Source of the DNA: Strobilurus pachycystidiatus
Lineage: Eukaryota > Basidiomycota > Agaricomycetes > Agaricales > Physalacriaceae
Direction of reading: 5' to 3'
Length of the DNA stretch: 64,000 nt
Assembly (NCBI GenBank): GCA_019915135.1
Contig: JAHLMK010000002.1
Span: forward strand, 434,001 to 498,000
Under the pieces are notes generated by a model that saw only the letters and a list, made by a program, of their open reading frames with translations, was not told the origin of the DNA and did no database searches. The position numbers were made by a program, and so were the translations under genes. Of this stretch, positions 49,901 to 62,815 are shown in pieces; position 1 is the first letter of the stretch; every line of letters starts with the position of its first letter.

Positions 49901-51692
49901 TGTCAGGAGAAGCTTCTGAGTCAATCGTCACCGAAGATGCTCGCGGCGAAATGTCATAGTCCTCTTGCTGGAGAGACGAGCGAGACGATAAGGGCCGTTC
50001 TCCTGCGAGCTCTTCGTCATCCAATTCCACGTCTTGCACGACGTCCAGCTCTTCCACTATAGATTGATCAGTTGATAGAATGAGCAGAGAGCAAGGAGAC
50101 TACGGACCTGGCTGAGCCACCCAACTAATCTCACGCTCATCGTTGTCGTATATACTTGTAACGGACTCGCGTGTATAAAGAACCTCCTCCTCGTCTTCTT
50201 CACGACGTGACCGATGTGTTGGAATCTGAAAAGGACTCGAGCCTCCCGGGAGGCCGTCATGCCTGGGAGTGTTGTCACTACTAATGTAAAAAGGTGCATT
50301 AGCCATCCCTGTATGAGACTCCATAGATGTTGTTGATAGAGCGTCGCTGGAATGGGGGAGTCGAAAGGGAGAACCATTGAGAGGAGTACCGCGAGGGGGT
50401 GTAATTGGCAGGTTCGGACGATAATGTGGAGCAAGGGGTTCTTCCTCTTCTTCCTCTACCACAATACTCCGTCGTCTAGTGGTGCCGGGCCTCCCAACAT
50501 CCACATGTTCCTCGTGATAGAGCGGCTCGTCCTGTTCGATCTGAATATCGGTGTCCGAGTGATGAATGGAAGATGCCGTATATGGCTCTGGACTATGAAC
50601 GGGAGAAGGTTCTCTAGGAGAGAAGCTGCGGATGAGACCAAAGTTCGGGGTGGTCGACCTGGCCCGAATCTCTGCAAAGTATGCCTGGGAATTCTCAGGA
50701 GGAATGGGCGTTTGGGGCAATGGTGTTGTGGGAGGTATGGGCGTATTGGGAGACGTCGTGATGTAGTCAGAATCAGATACCGCTGCGTTACTGGCATTTA
50801 TGGATCCGCGTCGCTTGTTAGACTTGGATCGTCGCCGCTTTCTGCGCGTCTCTGAAGGAGGAGGCGTAGCGCTGGGCTGTTCCTCTCCACTGTTAGGCTC
50901 CGTGTCGACATCCTTAGCAATCCTCGGAACCAGTCGGTCCAAGAGCTGCTTTCGCACAAAGGTACGTTCAGCTGTCAGGCGTTCATCTCCGGAGACAGTG
51001 AGATTGCGACGAAGGCCAAAGGTCGGTGATGGGGACATGGAAGGATCGTACACGTCGGTGCCGCCTGTGAGCTTGTTCATGGCAGACTGTCTACCAGCGG
51101 CACTGTGGGAGCGTTGGAGGAGGCCGCGTCTTGTTATATCCTCGAGAGAGGGCAGACCCGGTGTGGGTGGTGCACTGGGTGGTAACGACCGTAGCGCATC
51201 AGAGTTAGTGGGAGTTGGCGACCGCAGCATACGCTGTCTCGCGAGATTGCTCAGAGGACCGGGGGATGGAGGAAGCGCAGGCACATCTGCTGGGTTGAGC
51301 GGCAGAACACCGAGCTCGGGTGAGGAGTCCCCATGGGTTGGTGTCGGCGCCTGGGTACGGTTCTTCAGATCCTTTGAGCGCCGCGAACGCGACCGGCGTC
51401 GGGATCGAGAGGGAGGGCGGACACTGGCGGGCTCTTCTTCCACTTCCTGCTGTGGCGGTGGTTCGACAAGCTCTACGGGCTCGTCCATGATCTCAACACG
51501 CTCTGACGGCGGCGACTCAATGTCTGGTGTGTCCTCGCGGCCGTCCTGTGGCTTTTCTCCCTCACTGACAACCTCTGTGTGCATCCGGGGCCTTCGTCCG
51601 CCTTCCATTCGCGGTAGCGATGCTGCGCGCTTCAACATCGATACGGCCCGTCTCCGCTGCTCACGGGCGTCGGGCAGAGAGTCGCTCTCCAT
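46911..51692 (-). CDS. PH-Sec7 domain protein, Arf-GEF-like, with degenerate glutamic finger
   Basis: A protein of about 1,570 residues from two large exons joined at AQP|VEELDVVQD near 50055-50107. The first 950 residues are disordered, rich in Ser, Pro and acidic runs. A PH-like segment (VKDRILILFSDILVIAKP) precedes a Sec7 domain (LLFRTTELDRAQLGDYLSR, NYLDSFGFAGLRVDRALR, DSFAARWYDANAS). A second beta-rich PH-like region (FSIHLYGQGLVFDPP, LKRRYMFNVRDPIVKL) ends the protein. Sec7 proteins exchange GDP for GTP on Arf GTPases at membranes. Here the loop equal to FRLPGEAQ reads HILSKPAS, so the invariant Glu is missing. It resembles yeast Syt1-type GEFs in layout (inference). Confidence 0.85.
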
Positions 51693-52286
51693 GGCGGAGA
51701 TATATCTGGAAAGCTAGTGGTGGACGATGTTCATCAATGTTCGAGCTCAGTGAAGCCACTCGATTGATCACCACTGACCTGGGAAAACTTTCTAAAAGAG
51801 CCCTTTCAAGGGCGGGCACTCCAGAGCACAAAATGGTGGATAAAGCGATGCCTGCAAGCAGAGAATACGTTTGGGGCGCTGAGTAGGAATCAGAAAGGTA
51901 CTGATGACCGCGTCAGAGGAAAATGGATTTCCACGCTCTAATACCGCCGTATGCCTCGCCGTGACCCGTCTCACACAATGCCTCGCTTTTTCAACGTGGA
52001 ATAGACGACGGCGAACCCAGCAGGCGTATCGCTGCTTTTGTATAGGCGAATCTAAGCTTTTCATCGATCAAAACATGCTCTCGAAAGGATTTACGGCGGA
52101 CCTGGTCTGGTGAGCGCATATATTCGGGCGATGCTAGCAGGTTCCCGTGTACGCTGCCATCGGCATCCTACAAGGGCAAGCGGGCCTCGGAGCGAACCCG
52201 TGCAGTGGACGCGGACGCGACTTCAGCGGAGTCGACCCCGATCGCTGCCTAAAGCTCCTTGCCTTCTTACCACCACAAGCTCAGCG
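51693..52286. promoter_or_regulatory. Divergent upstream region of Sec7 gene and GT49-like gene
   Basis: About 590 bp between divergent start codons. An open frame from 52110 runs into the downstream gene, so translation could start earlier than 52287. No element was recognised. Confidence 0.4.
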
Positions 52287-53586
52287 ATGGAATCCCCGCC
52301 ATTGACAAGCTCTGGCAGCGTGCAGAGTCATATGTCCTCCTCCATATCAAAGAAGCGTCTTCGCTCCCACTATGCATTCCCTGACGCGTCGGGTCCTCCG
52401 TTGCCCGTGACCACGCCTCGCCACAACAAACGCTTTGCAGCCCTCGACGGACTCGGATGGAATGCAGCTATCTATCTTTGGAGCTGTCTTTCGAATGTCT
52501 ACGTCCGATGGACTGTCGCATTGTATCTCTGCCTTAGCCTTATGTTTGTCTCTATGTCCTTGTACGCATTTCTCCGCGACATGACGCAGGAAGCCACCCA
52601 AGGTTATCACCATTCAGTTTCGCATCTCTCTCGAACTAATCTCGCGCGCGCGTCACAGAAGATTGGCTCATATCACCATCTCAGCGCCTGTCCCGAATCC
52701 TCGAGCCACACTATCCGACCCCGACGGACTTCCAGCCGTTCGTGCTTCGCGCAAAACCTCTTGATAACCTACAGGTTCCAACGGCATGTTTCACGTGCCC
52801 CGACAACATCGATGTCAGTTTACTGGTACAATGGGCTCAAAATTGGGATGGTAGGCCCCGTAGATCCTGTTTCGAGCCGCAACTCAGAGGATATAGGTCC
52901 TATATCTCTGGTTATCTCAACTTCCGACCTTCAAACCCTGTCGCGTCGAATGGACCCCCTCAGGTCCTTTCCCCATCTCTCGATACATCTTCTTGGTGGC
53001 CAGAATGTGTCTCTCAATGCGCTTCTTAACATCGCTCGATTATTCGCCATCACTCCCAGCGTAGTCCTGTTTCCGAACTGTGATTCACCGCCTTCGTTTT
53101 CCGGACATACCGCAGAGACCATGCATCTTCCTGCCCTACTGAGTCCTACCAAAGAACTGCACTTTCCTCTAACTGTCCTGTCTCCTTTGATGCTTCCTCA
53201 AGATTACCCTGTCTGGTGTCCCGAAAGATTCTTTTTTGCGCACTCACGTACTCTCGATTGGGAAGAATGTCTATGGAGGGTTTGGCTCGAGGAGCATGGC
53301 CATCTCGGACACATCAACGTGACTCTACCCTCTCAGTACATCCAAGAACCGTTGCCTTTGCCTCTGGTCTGTGTTTGCGTATGCGACTTCCAAAAACTAA
53401 CCGCTGTGTAGGCGAAAATGAGAACGCGTCTGACTTCTCGATACCGATCCGAAACGTGCGAACTGCTCATAAAGAAACGAGCCATCCTCGGTGTAACCTC
53501 ACGTCGCCAGATTCAGTGGCTCAAAGTGTTTTGCAGACGAGTGAGTGTTCATGAAACCTGTTTTAACTCTCGTTATTTAGCTTTGA
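52287..53586 (+). CDS. Predicted type II membrane protein, LARGE/GT49-like glycosyltransferase family
   Basis: After a basic cytosolic part comes one membrane segment, VALYLCLSLMFVSMSLYAFL. The lumenal part, joined over four introns, reads LRAKPLDNLQVPTACFTCP, LLVQWAQNWDGPISLVIST and VSLNALLNIARLFAITPSVV. This resembles the order in LARGE-type GT49 enzymes (a WxGPISL strand, then a PxNxLRNxA helix before the DxD). Later segments are WCPERFFFAHSRTLDWEECL and ETCELLIKKRAILGVTSRR. Where GT49 has the DxD, this protein has FPNCDSPP. The end is FCRR-Leu-stop after a 40-nt intron. Family placement is by pattern only, and activity is uncertain. Confidence 0.5.
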
Positions 53587-53678
53587 CAGACCACAGAAAC
53601 TCCCATCGCCTAGAATACATTGCTGGCAGACAACAAATCCCCCATACTAATCAATGTTACCAGCATAATATACATACA

Positions 53679-55248
53679 TCACATCCTGTATCCAGAATGC
53701 GCTTGATCATTCGTCAAACTTGCTGCCGCTGATCTCTTCATGACAGGCGAGTCCATAAGCATGTTCCAGTCATGCAGCATCTCGGTGTTGTGGGCCTGTC
53801 ACAGAGCAAGGTTAAGTATCAAAACTGACGCCGAACCAGAACCAAGACTAACCGACACCCTGACTTCCTCGCCGGCGCGTGTGACTACTTCCTGCTCGTA
53901 CTCGGTCATAGCATCAGACATACTACAGGTCTTGCTGTGAACCTTCCTCACTGCCTCCATGAGGAGAGACGCGTCTGCGATGCCGTGATTCACGCCCTGT
54001 CCTCGCTGGAAAGACATGGCATGTGCAGCATCACCTGCCAGCTGTACCCGAGGACCAAAGCGAGTCGACCATGGAGAAGGAATCCAGTATGAGATCCGGT
54101 TCATGCTGACTTTGGTGTCGTCGGGCAGCCACTGATTCGCGGACCGGAATGGTTCGCACAGATCTGACGTCCGCTCTTTGAGCTCCGCGAGAGTCACTTC
54201 GGAGTCAAGTGTTTGGAGCGTCACTTCAGAGGAAGGTGGGCCTGGAGGCCAGGTCGCCATCAGTTGGAACTTCCACGTCGTTGGGTCGGCCGGACTCTCG
54301 ACGTCCGAAACTACAAGAAACTCACGCTCAAAACAGACCTTACAGGAAACAATTAATAGACTGACTCGATATCCACGACCAAAGACCCTTTGGATGTACT
54401 GCGTTCGTTTGTATTGCGTGGTTTTGGCGAACGAAACGAGCTTTGTCTGCATCTGGATACTTGACGGAAACTTGTGTCGCGATATACGGCGCCACAAGAG
54501 TTTCGCCCTCAGGACCTGGTAGGAGTTTCCGGCGGACCGTGGATCGCGCACCATCAGCCCCGACAAGGAGGATGGTTGTTACCCTCGAGCCGTCGTCAAA
54601 TACAGCCGTGACGGTATTGGGCGTAGGGCCATCTTCGATGTCCACCAAAGTGATCCCATACTATGCAACGAGAAGAGTGAGTTTTTTTGTCACTTGGGGG
54701 GGAGGCTATGATTACCTTGATGTCAACACCTATCTTCGCCAAATTGCGCAGCCTGGAACGCAATACGCGATACATCTTGGGCAATGGGAGTTCCCGCAAC
54801 ACGGCTCCAGTTCCGCCGTTCTGCACCGTGAACGAGTCCTGCTCGGAAGGAATGTGGAAGGGGTCGCATTGCGTCGAAGCAAGCTGGCTGTAAAGTTCCG
54901 GTGTCAAGCAGGCTTCGAGGTTTGGGACGGCCCTTTGTAGATGCAGAGTCAGGACAGATTCTGCTGAAGAATCGCCTGAGGAATACCCACCAGTGCACGG
55001 CCATGCCCCAGTCTCGTGAACGCCCTTCTTTGGGTTCAGAATCGTATACTTTACATTTGACTCCCAGCTGTGTGTATATCAGATACCATCCAACGACAAG
55101 AGCTCTTAGGGTGCACCTTCATAAGCCCTTGCGCGGTGAGGAGACCAACGACACCTTGAGGTTCAGATATCAGTATTCCCTCGGACAAGGGTCATACAGA
55201 CATATAGAGCTCACCTGCACCAATGATGACAACCTGCCTTTCGCTCAT
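53679..55248 (-). CDS. FAD-dependent monooxygenase (p-hydroxybenzoate hydroxylase-like)
   Basis: Flavoprotein hydroxylase. The FAD dinucleotide-binding motif spans an intron: MSERQVVIIGAG joins GVVGLLTAQGLMK. Next come LGVKCKVYDSEPKEGRSRDW, the DG-type motif VGADGARSTVRRKL and the second FAD motif VQLAGDAAHAMSFQRGQGVN. The protein ends in a helical C terminus (AHNTEMLHDWNML...AHSGYRM). About eight introns, including 60 nt between VHW and AVPNLEA. The substrate is unknown, and such enzymes often act on aromatics or secondary metabolites. The 3' end converges on the GT49-like gene with 92 bp between. Confidence 0.9.
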
Positions 55249-55586
55249 TTCTTAAGTCTTGTGCTGGTAGTATACGACGAAGCAAGGAACGCGGGCGATA
55301 CTTATATGCTGAGCGCGATAGGACGACCGCGGACCCGAAGATACCGCGGCATAAACCATACATATGTACAGTAGGCTGGGGCAATTGGAAAAACGATAAG
55401 GTAGTACCTTGATCATACAGGGTCGTATGATCGCAGTACTTCAACGATTTCTGATCAAGAGACGCGACGCGACGAATCGTGCTTCCATCTACGGCCTCTG
55501 CTGTAGGCTACACTATCAAAGCCCAGACGACGGTACAAGATATCAAGAAATGCCATAGTTAAATCTGAAGATACAGTATCAGAAGG
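55249..55586. other. Intergenic: monooxygenase promoter and ATRIP-like 3' region
   Basis: About 340 bp without a recognisable gene. Confidence 0.45.
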
Positions 55587-58484
55587 CTAGCTGTCAATCA
55601 TAATCTCGTCCTCGTCGCCCAAGAGCTTTTCTTCCATGTTCTCGTCGTCCTTGCTGAGATTCTCCTGGAATGCCATGTAGACACTATCGGCATCTGGACC
55701 GTCAACAACAAGATCTAGGAGATCCGCCGCGAATTCTAGACAAGAGAATGAATGAGGCTTGACCATCGAGTAACATCGCAGTAAACCGTACCAGAGATAA
55801 CAACCATCTCCGGCTTGAGCTCCGTGGACATCCACTCCGGCATCGATGCGAAAGTCAATCGTCCAAAGGTGAGTGTGAACATGTGCAGTATGCCGGGGAA
55901 GTGTCGCACAGGAGCACGGTGCAGCTTGTAGCGGAGGTCCAGGGGAGGCTCGTGGTCATATGCAAGGCGATGGAGCAAGTGGATGGTTTGATTCAGGAGA
56001 CGGACCGTCCTATATGGTTTCAAAACTCAATTCACGTTGTGACTTGTGAGACGTACGAGGACACCAGGGCAGGAGAGTCGAGTAGATTATCATCGTCTTG
56101 CCAGATTGGCGTAGTCAAGGTTGTGATGAACACGACCAGGGAGGGCACTAGGACTTGTGACTCGGAAAGTGTCTTGATGGCGTCAGGGAGACATGCAGTG
56201 AGCAACCCGATGTACCCCAGAATAGCTTCTTTGAGCGACAGCGCCTGACGAATAAGAATCAGCGAGGGATCCTCCTAGTACAACTCGACAGACCTCGGCT
56301 CCTTGACGATTGGTGTCGACAAGGAATGAACATAACCGATCAAGGACAGGAAACCTATCGGGTGGTGGGCTGTCACTAGGTGCGATCTGGAGTAGGTTCT
56401 GCGCCAGTTGAGGATCTTCATATAAAGTCAGCAATGTTATGACCGGGACCGTGGAGGTCTTACATGTCAGTTGTAGAGTGAAGAAATGCGTGACGCGGAT
56501 TAACATCCACGTAGGCTGCTGTCCATGCAGCAAAGTCGCGTATACTTCGCGATTAACCGCAAGATGGGCCAATTGCTCGGCGTCTTCCCTGATGGGATTC
56601 CAACAGAGAGCGTCCAGCAGGTTTATGACTTCGGTGGCTAGTATCGTAGGATACGGCTTATCCTTAGAAGGGTGCATATGGGTTTGGATAAGTCTACATA
56701 GCGAGACCAGAAGCAGAGGGGCCGCATCCTTGTCCTTGTCCAGGCGTGATAATAAGATAGAACTAAACGATGGCAGAGAGTAGATTAGTATACAGAGAAG
56801 ATTAAGCAAGGTCACTAGACATGACATCTGTAGAGGATGTGTCAACTTCGAGGCGGATACATTGGATCAGGCTCATACCAGATCATACTGGACGAAATAC
56901 TTGAGCATTGAAATAAGAGAAGATGCAACTGTCGCGGTCACAGTAGGGCGATCCGTGGGCCGATGGTGACTCCCGATGTCCCGTAACAGAACCCCGACCA
57001 GGTCGCGGTACTCAGTCTGGGATACTTGAGGCACCGGTGCGTTGATGAATTCCTGCAAAGACGAGACAGAGGAGGACGGCGCCCTGTGTGTGAGAAGTAT
57101 TCGATACAGCTCAGCACCCCAATCCAAAGGTAGTATAGCCACAATAGATGTATCCAGATCGGCCTCGAGAGGCGGAACTTCTCCCTCCGGCGGTGTGGAT
57201 GAAGCAACAATGAAGTCGGTTTGTGGTGGATCATCTGCAGCAAAGACATCCAGCATGTCGATGTCACCACCATTGAAGCCGCCTCTTGAGGGGCTACTAG
57301 GCGGAGAGCTATGTTGGTTCTGAATGTCGCGTTCCTTTCCTTTCCTAGTCTTAGGATAGAGTGGCGTAGTGTCAACAAAAGCGTTCTGGAAACCTCGAAG
57401 TTTCTGGGACTTCTTTTCCGGAGACTTTCGCGAGATCTTTGGGCTGATGGAACTTGGGCCCGCGAGAGCATTTCTTGCCTGAGTCATGGAACGCATCGGG
57501 GTAGTGAACGTGTCATGTGGACGCTGTGAAGATCTCTGGATTGCTGATTGTTTTCTTGCGGCTTCGTATTCTTGGTTCTGAACGTGCGGTGTTGAGCATT
57601 GACTGACAGGTAGAAAGACACGCGAACCTTGAAGGCCAATTGTGTCTGCATCTTTTCTCGTTCTTCCTTCATCTCGCGCTGCATCTGGGCCATCTTGGTC
57701 CCAGCCTCGTCCAGCTTTGCCTTTATGTCCGCCAGCTTCTGCGCATGATCTTTCGCTGCCTGTTGCTCTCAGCTGATTGCTGAATACGCGCCGTTTTCGA
57801 CGCACCTTTTCCATGTTCTGTCTGAGGATCTTGGCTTCGCCCTCCTTGGCATACCGCGCGTTCGTCGCGTCCGATAAACCTTTCTGGAACTTGGCATTCT
57901 CGCGTTGTAGCTGGAGGCAAGCGGGTAAGCGTGACGGTTGAGAGACATCAATTGATTACCTCTTCAAGTTTCTTGTGAAGTTGGTCGTCGGTGGGATGCG
58001 TCGTGGACTGAGGTGGAGCAGGCTGAGGTGGTTGGGCAGGAGGTTGCGGTTGCTGGGCAGGACGCGAGGTCGTGTTCCGAGGCGGAACAGCAGACGATGA
58101 GGCGATGGGCGTATTCTGACGCGTATTGGACTGCTTGCGCGTGGAATTCGGTCGACGATGGGCCGGCGCGGGCGCGGGACGGGAGGCTGGCGTGGAACCA
58201 CCGCTGGTCGACGCGTTGAACGGATTGGATTCGCCTTGGGGGATGCCATAGCGCCCGTTCCCGTGGACGGTTATCTCTGGGAGCTGATCCACGGAGGTGA
58301 TTGGGTTCTCGTATTCCAGACGCTGTCTCTTGGCCGGCGGCGGCTGGGCATCGGGCGAGACGGTGGCCGACGCCTTCTTGAGCTGATTCTTCGCATCGAT
58401 GATGTCGAGCGCAGCGAGCGTCTGCTCGTCGAGAAAGTCATCGTCGTCGTCGAAAAAGTCCTCGTCGTCGTCGACGGCCATCAT
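55587..58484 (-). CDS. ATRIP/Rad26-type DNA damage checkpoint protein
   Basis: Partner of the ATR/Rad3 kinase that binds RPA-coated single-stranded DNA. The start MMAVDDDEDFFDDDDDFLDE is the acidic N terminus typical of the family, possibly the RPA-binding part. A Pro/Gln-rich linker and a coiled coil follow (KKLEEVI, QRENAKFQKGLSDATNARY, LADIKAKLDEAGTKMAQMQ), then a helical C-terminal half (LDWGAELYRILLTHR, RDLVGVLLRDIGSH, LCWNPIREDAEQLAHLAVN). It ends in an acidic tail, EEKLLGDEDEIMIDS. Low sequence conservation is normal for ATRIP, so the call rests on architecture plus local matches. It is divergent from UPF2. Confidence 0.75.
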
Positions 58485-58555
58485 GCGCACCCATCAACCC
58501 GGATCCGCTTGATGGCGATGCAGGTCACGGCTCTCTCATTGTCCACCACGTCCAT
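58485..58555. promoter_or_regulatory. 71-bp bidirectional spacer between ATRIP-like gene and UPF2
   Basis: Only 71 bp separate the two start codons, so both 5' UTRs and core promoters must overlap here or extend into the neighbouring gene. No motif was assigned. Confidence 0.6.
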
Positions 58556-61500
58556 ATGGAATCTGCGCTCAATGGGGTGCCCTCGACAACCAAATTCGAC
58601 GAGGAGAAAGCCCGCCATTCGAAACGCGTTGCCCTCAGGGAGCTCAACAGCCACCCAAGCTCCAAAGGTCGGTGTTGGGGCGCATGGGGAACAGCTGGGT
58701 GCTCATTGCCGCCACAGAATCATCCAAGCTAGATTCGTCCCTCAAACGCCATACTGCACTCATTAAAAGGATCAAACAGTCAGTTGCAGCCGACAATCGC
58801 GACCAGATACTCAAGGACATTGACTCTCTCTCGCTCGAGAAGTACGTTGATGAAATCGCTGGCGCCACCATCGAGGGAATCCTTAGATGCAAGTCCGAAA
58901 AGGACGTTTGGAGTGCTGTCGAGGTGCGAAAAAGTTCAAACCATCTATCAGCAATCATAATGGCCCGTTAGATTATATCTGCTATGCACAGACGTTTCCC
59001 CTCATTCTCGCCCGGTCTGGTTCCCTCTTTCAACGCAGCATTAGTCGGCCCAGCGCGTGCCAATGCTGGTATACCGCCGGAGCAACGAGAGAAGGAAGAC
59101 TCTGCCCGACTATCTCGCCAAAGGCCGGTCTTGCGAGTTTGCTCAGAGTTAGCGCTGGTCGGGATCATCACGGACGGCCCCGGACGCAGCGGAGGCGAAT
59201 GGACCATGAAAGCGCTGAAGGAGTTGGTCAGTCGGAGCAATTATCCAGACTCAATCCATGCTTATGGTGATACTGCAGCTGTCAGGCGATCCAACATTGT
59301 CGTCATTACCTCTCCTTACGACTTTCCTCAAGTCATATTCGCTACCCTTTCTCGGAATAACGCCGCCTGCCATGTCCAAGCAAGTGTCTTCAAACACTGA
59401 GCCCGGATCAATGTCCAATGGTCATGCTAACGCTCAAGCATTTCCTACATTGAATGAAGAGCAAACATCTCTTGTAGAACAAGAAATTCGTGACCGTTTC
59501 AAGCGCATGTGCGAGAACTACTTCGAGAACGTGTCGAAGAAACTCGTAATTGAACACAAGGTGGTTGAATTACAAGTGCATTCGTGGTCAGGGAATTTAC
59601 CTTTAGACAGCGCCTACAAGATCAAGACCGCCGCAATCATGAAGCATATATTCGGTCTGGTGAAATTTTCGAGGATCGCCAGCAAGCATACGAGAAGATG
59701 ACAAAAGGTTACGAGAAACTGTTGGCCAGTTGTCAGTCGTATGTTGCTCCACTTGGCTGTTACTATATCCTCTAAAAGTCTGCTAGACTTTCTGAGCTGC
59801 TTTACCTCCCCATGCCCGAACTGCCGACTCACTCACAGAAATCGGATTCCATTCAAATTGGATCCAACACTTCCAATCAGTTCTCCATCGATGACTCTGA
59901 GGATATGATTGTCAGCGGTGGAAAGTGGGAAGACGAAGAGGAACGGAGATTCTTCGAGGACATTCAGGACTTGAAGGACTTTGTGCCCAGAAGTGTTCTG
60001 GGCCTTGATGATGTGGATACAACGAAGGAAGCCGATGCGAAGGACCGAACGGAGGAGGAGGATAAGGCGGACATCCGGAAATTGGAAGAGGAGCTGGAGA
60101 GACTGACAGAAGGCAATCTAGGGCCGTCATCACCCTCTATCGAAGACGACAAAGACGAAGAAGATGGGTACGCGTTGAAGTCACACGTCGTCGTCTATGT
60201 GATCCTTACTTTCTATGCTAGCGCCGTGACTCCCGTTCCCGGTACTCCAAGGGCGACTACTCCTCCTTTGTCGCCTCATGCACCACAAGGCCCTTCTCAG
60301 CTCCTGACAGCTCTGCTGACCCGTCTACCTGACGCGACTAACCGTGAACTCATCGACCAAGCGGCCCTCGATTTCGCGTTCCTCAACTCCAAGGCTGCTA
60401 GAAAGCGTCTTCTCAGGTTCTTGAGTCAAGTTCCTAAAAATCGCATCGACTTGCTGCCTCATTATTCTCGGCTCGTCGCCACATTGAACAAGTACATGCC
60501 AGACATTGGAACAGAGTTTGTCGCTGTGGTATGTGTGACTCGATGGCGACGGTGTATACCGACTTATAAGTTTTACAAGCTCGACGAAGAATTCAGGTAC
60601 CTCCAGAGGAAGAAGAATGTCGTCAAAGAGTTGGCGGAAGTCCGCCTCAAGGTATGACTTTGCTCTCTTCCAAGAGATCTGCGCTTATTCTTGGAGGAAG
60701 AACATCACATTCATATCGAGTTTGACCAAGTTTGGTGTCATTCCCCCTCATCTAGTTTTGCATATGTTCAAAGTATGCCTGGATGACTTCTCGGGTACAA
60801 ACGTAGAGAACATTGCCCTTCTTCTCGAGGGCTGTGGTCGATATTTGTTGCGTAGCGACGATACTCGGGAGCGATTTGGGACGATGGTACGTGCTCATTG
60901 CTTAACGTCGGCACATCAGGGTATGACCTTTGAATAAGTTGGAGTTGATGAGACGGAAGCAAAGTCTACAACACTTTGATCAGCGTCAACTGGTCCTATT
61001 GGAGAACGCATACTATCAAGTGGGTGTGTTGCTTGTTTGCCTTGCGAGGTGGACTAACACACAAAACTAGTGTAATCCTCCCGAACGAGCTCCCAGGCAA
61101 GAGAAAGAACGTGGCACTATCGAGCTGTTCATTCGACACTTGATATACGACGTGCTCGCGAAGAGGAGTATCGACAAAGTCTTGAAGTTGATTCGCAAGC
61201 TAGACTGGGAGGATGAGACGACGCGTCTTGTACTCTTCAAGATCTTCACGAAGCCGTGGAAGATCAAGTACGGCAACATTCCCCTCCTTGCGATGTTGAC
61301 GTACGACCTGCAGCGCTATCATCCTGAGTTCTCGATTGCAGTTGTGGATCAGGTGCTAGAAGACATCCGCAGAGGATTGGAGCAGAACGTCTACCGCACA
61401 AATCAGAGAAGGGTGGCGACCATCAAATATCTTGGGGAACTCTATATTTTCCGTCTTCTCAGCTCAAGTCTGATCTTCGACATTTTGTGGTCATTGGTTA

Positions 61501-62815
61501 CGTTCGGTCATCGTACGTCCTGATACAACAGGTTCATAGATTTTGTGCTAAGCTATCTTCTAGCCGAAGGACGACCGTTACCCAACCAAACATGTCCTGT
61601 CGATATGCCCGATGACTTTTTCAGAGTTCGTCTTGTCTGTGTGCTCTTGGATACTTGTGGAATGTGCTTTGAACGCGGTACACAAAGGAAGAAGCTGGAC
61701 AACTTTTTGACCATGTTCCAGGTAAACTTGATGCACACTAATCGTCACTCGTTCCTGACGATGTTCCCCTCCAGTTCTACATTCACTGCAAGCAACCGCT
61801 TCCCATGGACGTCGACTTTATGCTTTCGGAGTCCATCGAAGTAAGCTCCTTTCGATATGATCAAAAGATTTCCAACGAATCCCACAGGCTGTACGACCCA
61901 AGTTTGAGCTCGTGAAGACCGTTGAGGAGGCCGCTGCCGCAGTAGATGAGATGATGAATGCCGTCTTCCAGGCCGGAGAAAGTTCGACGAATCTTCAACC
62001 CTCGTTATTCCGCGATACTGACCCTTCACTAGTGGATGAGATTGAAGATGCTGATGGAGGCGAAGAGAGTAGTGATGATGACGAACGTGGGGACAACGAG
62101 AAGGACGAGGATGAGGATGAACTTGAACAGGCAGGTTCAGATGAGGCGACCGTGAGCACAACTCATGTCGTCTGGCCTCTGACTGATGTCGAATACCCCA
62201 GAATGAGGAGAGAGCGCCTTCACCGGATCAGGAGGTGGTACTCGCGGCCAACAATACTCAGGAGTACCTTGGACCAACCGAAGAAGCTGAGGCCGAGTTT
62301 GCCAAGGAGCTGGCCAGAATGGTCACTGACACATCCCTCGAATCTCGCAAAGTTGACAAGAAAACGGCTCTCGCTCTGTGGGACTCTGCTGTGATGCCTG
62401 CTTCGCGGAAGCGCCGAGATGAAACAGAGGACATATCAGATGCGGACAAGGAAGATACGATGAAATTCACACTCTTGTCGCGCCGCGGCACCAAACAACA
62501 GGTTCGATCATGACCCTCCTCGCGTACACTCTTGACTGACACATCCAGACCCGACAACTGGCCGTTCCATCAGCCTCGGCACTGGCTGTCCATACCCGCT
62601 CTGCGCAACTCCAGGACAAGGTTGAGCAGCAGCATCTCAAGCGTCTGGTACTAGACTACGAACAACGCGAGGAGGCAGAGGAACTGAAAGGTAAAGCCCT
62701 CACTTCTTCCTGACTTCTTCATGCACGCGTATTCCGACTTGGGCCTGACCTTCCATCAGCTCTCGAATTGCAAAATCGCATGGGCGCAATCAAGATTCGA
62801 TATGTCCAAGGATGA
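58556..62815 (+). CDS. UPF2: Nonsense-mediated mRNA decay factor UPF2 (NMD2)
   Basis: Scaffold of the cytoplasmic surveillance complex, bridging UPF1 and UPF3. The start MESALNGVPSTTKFDEEKAR leads through an intron to ESSKLDSSLKRHTALIKRI, the start of the first MIF4G domain. The second includes LDFAFLNSKAARKRLLRFL and the third LVATLNKYMPDIG, FGVIPPHLVLHMFKVCLDD and ATIKYLGELYIFRLL. An acidic stretch (SDDDERGDNEKDEDEDEL) and the C-terminal part (KFTLLSRRGTKQQTRQLAV, LELQNRMGAIKIRYVQG) match the UPF1-binding region. About 12 introns. The stop is at 62813-62815. Confidence 0.95.

Noticed and set aside
50800..51717. 305-residue plus-strand open frame
   Set aside because: It mirrors the disordered N terminus of the Sec7 protein and consists of Arg/Gly/Ser runs without domains or a plausible intron pattern.
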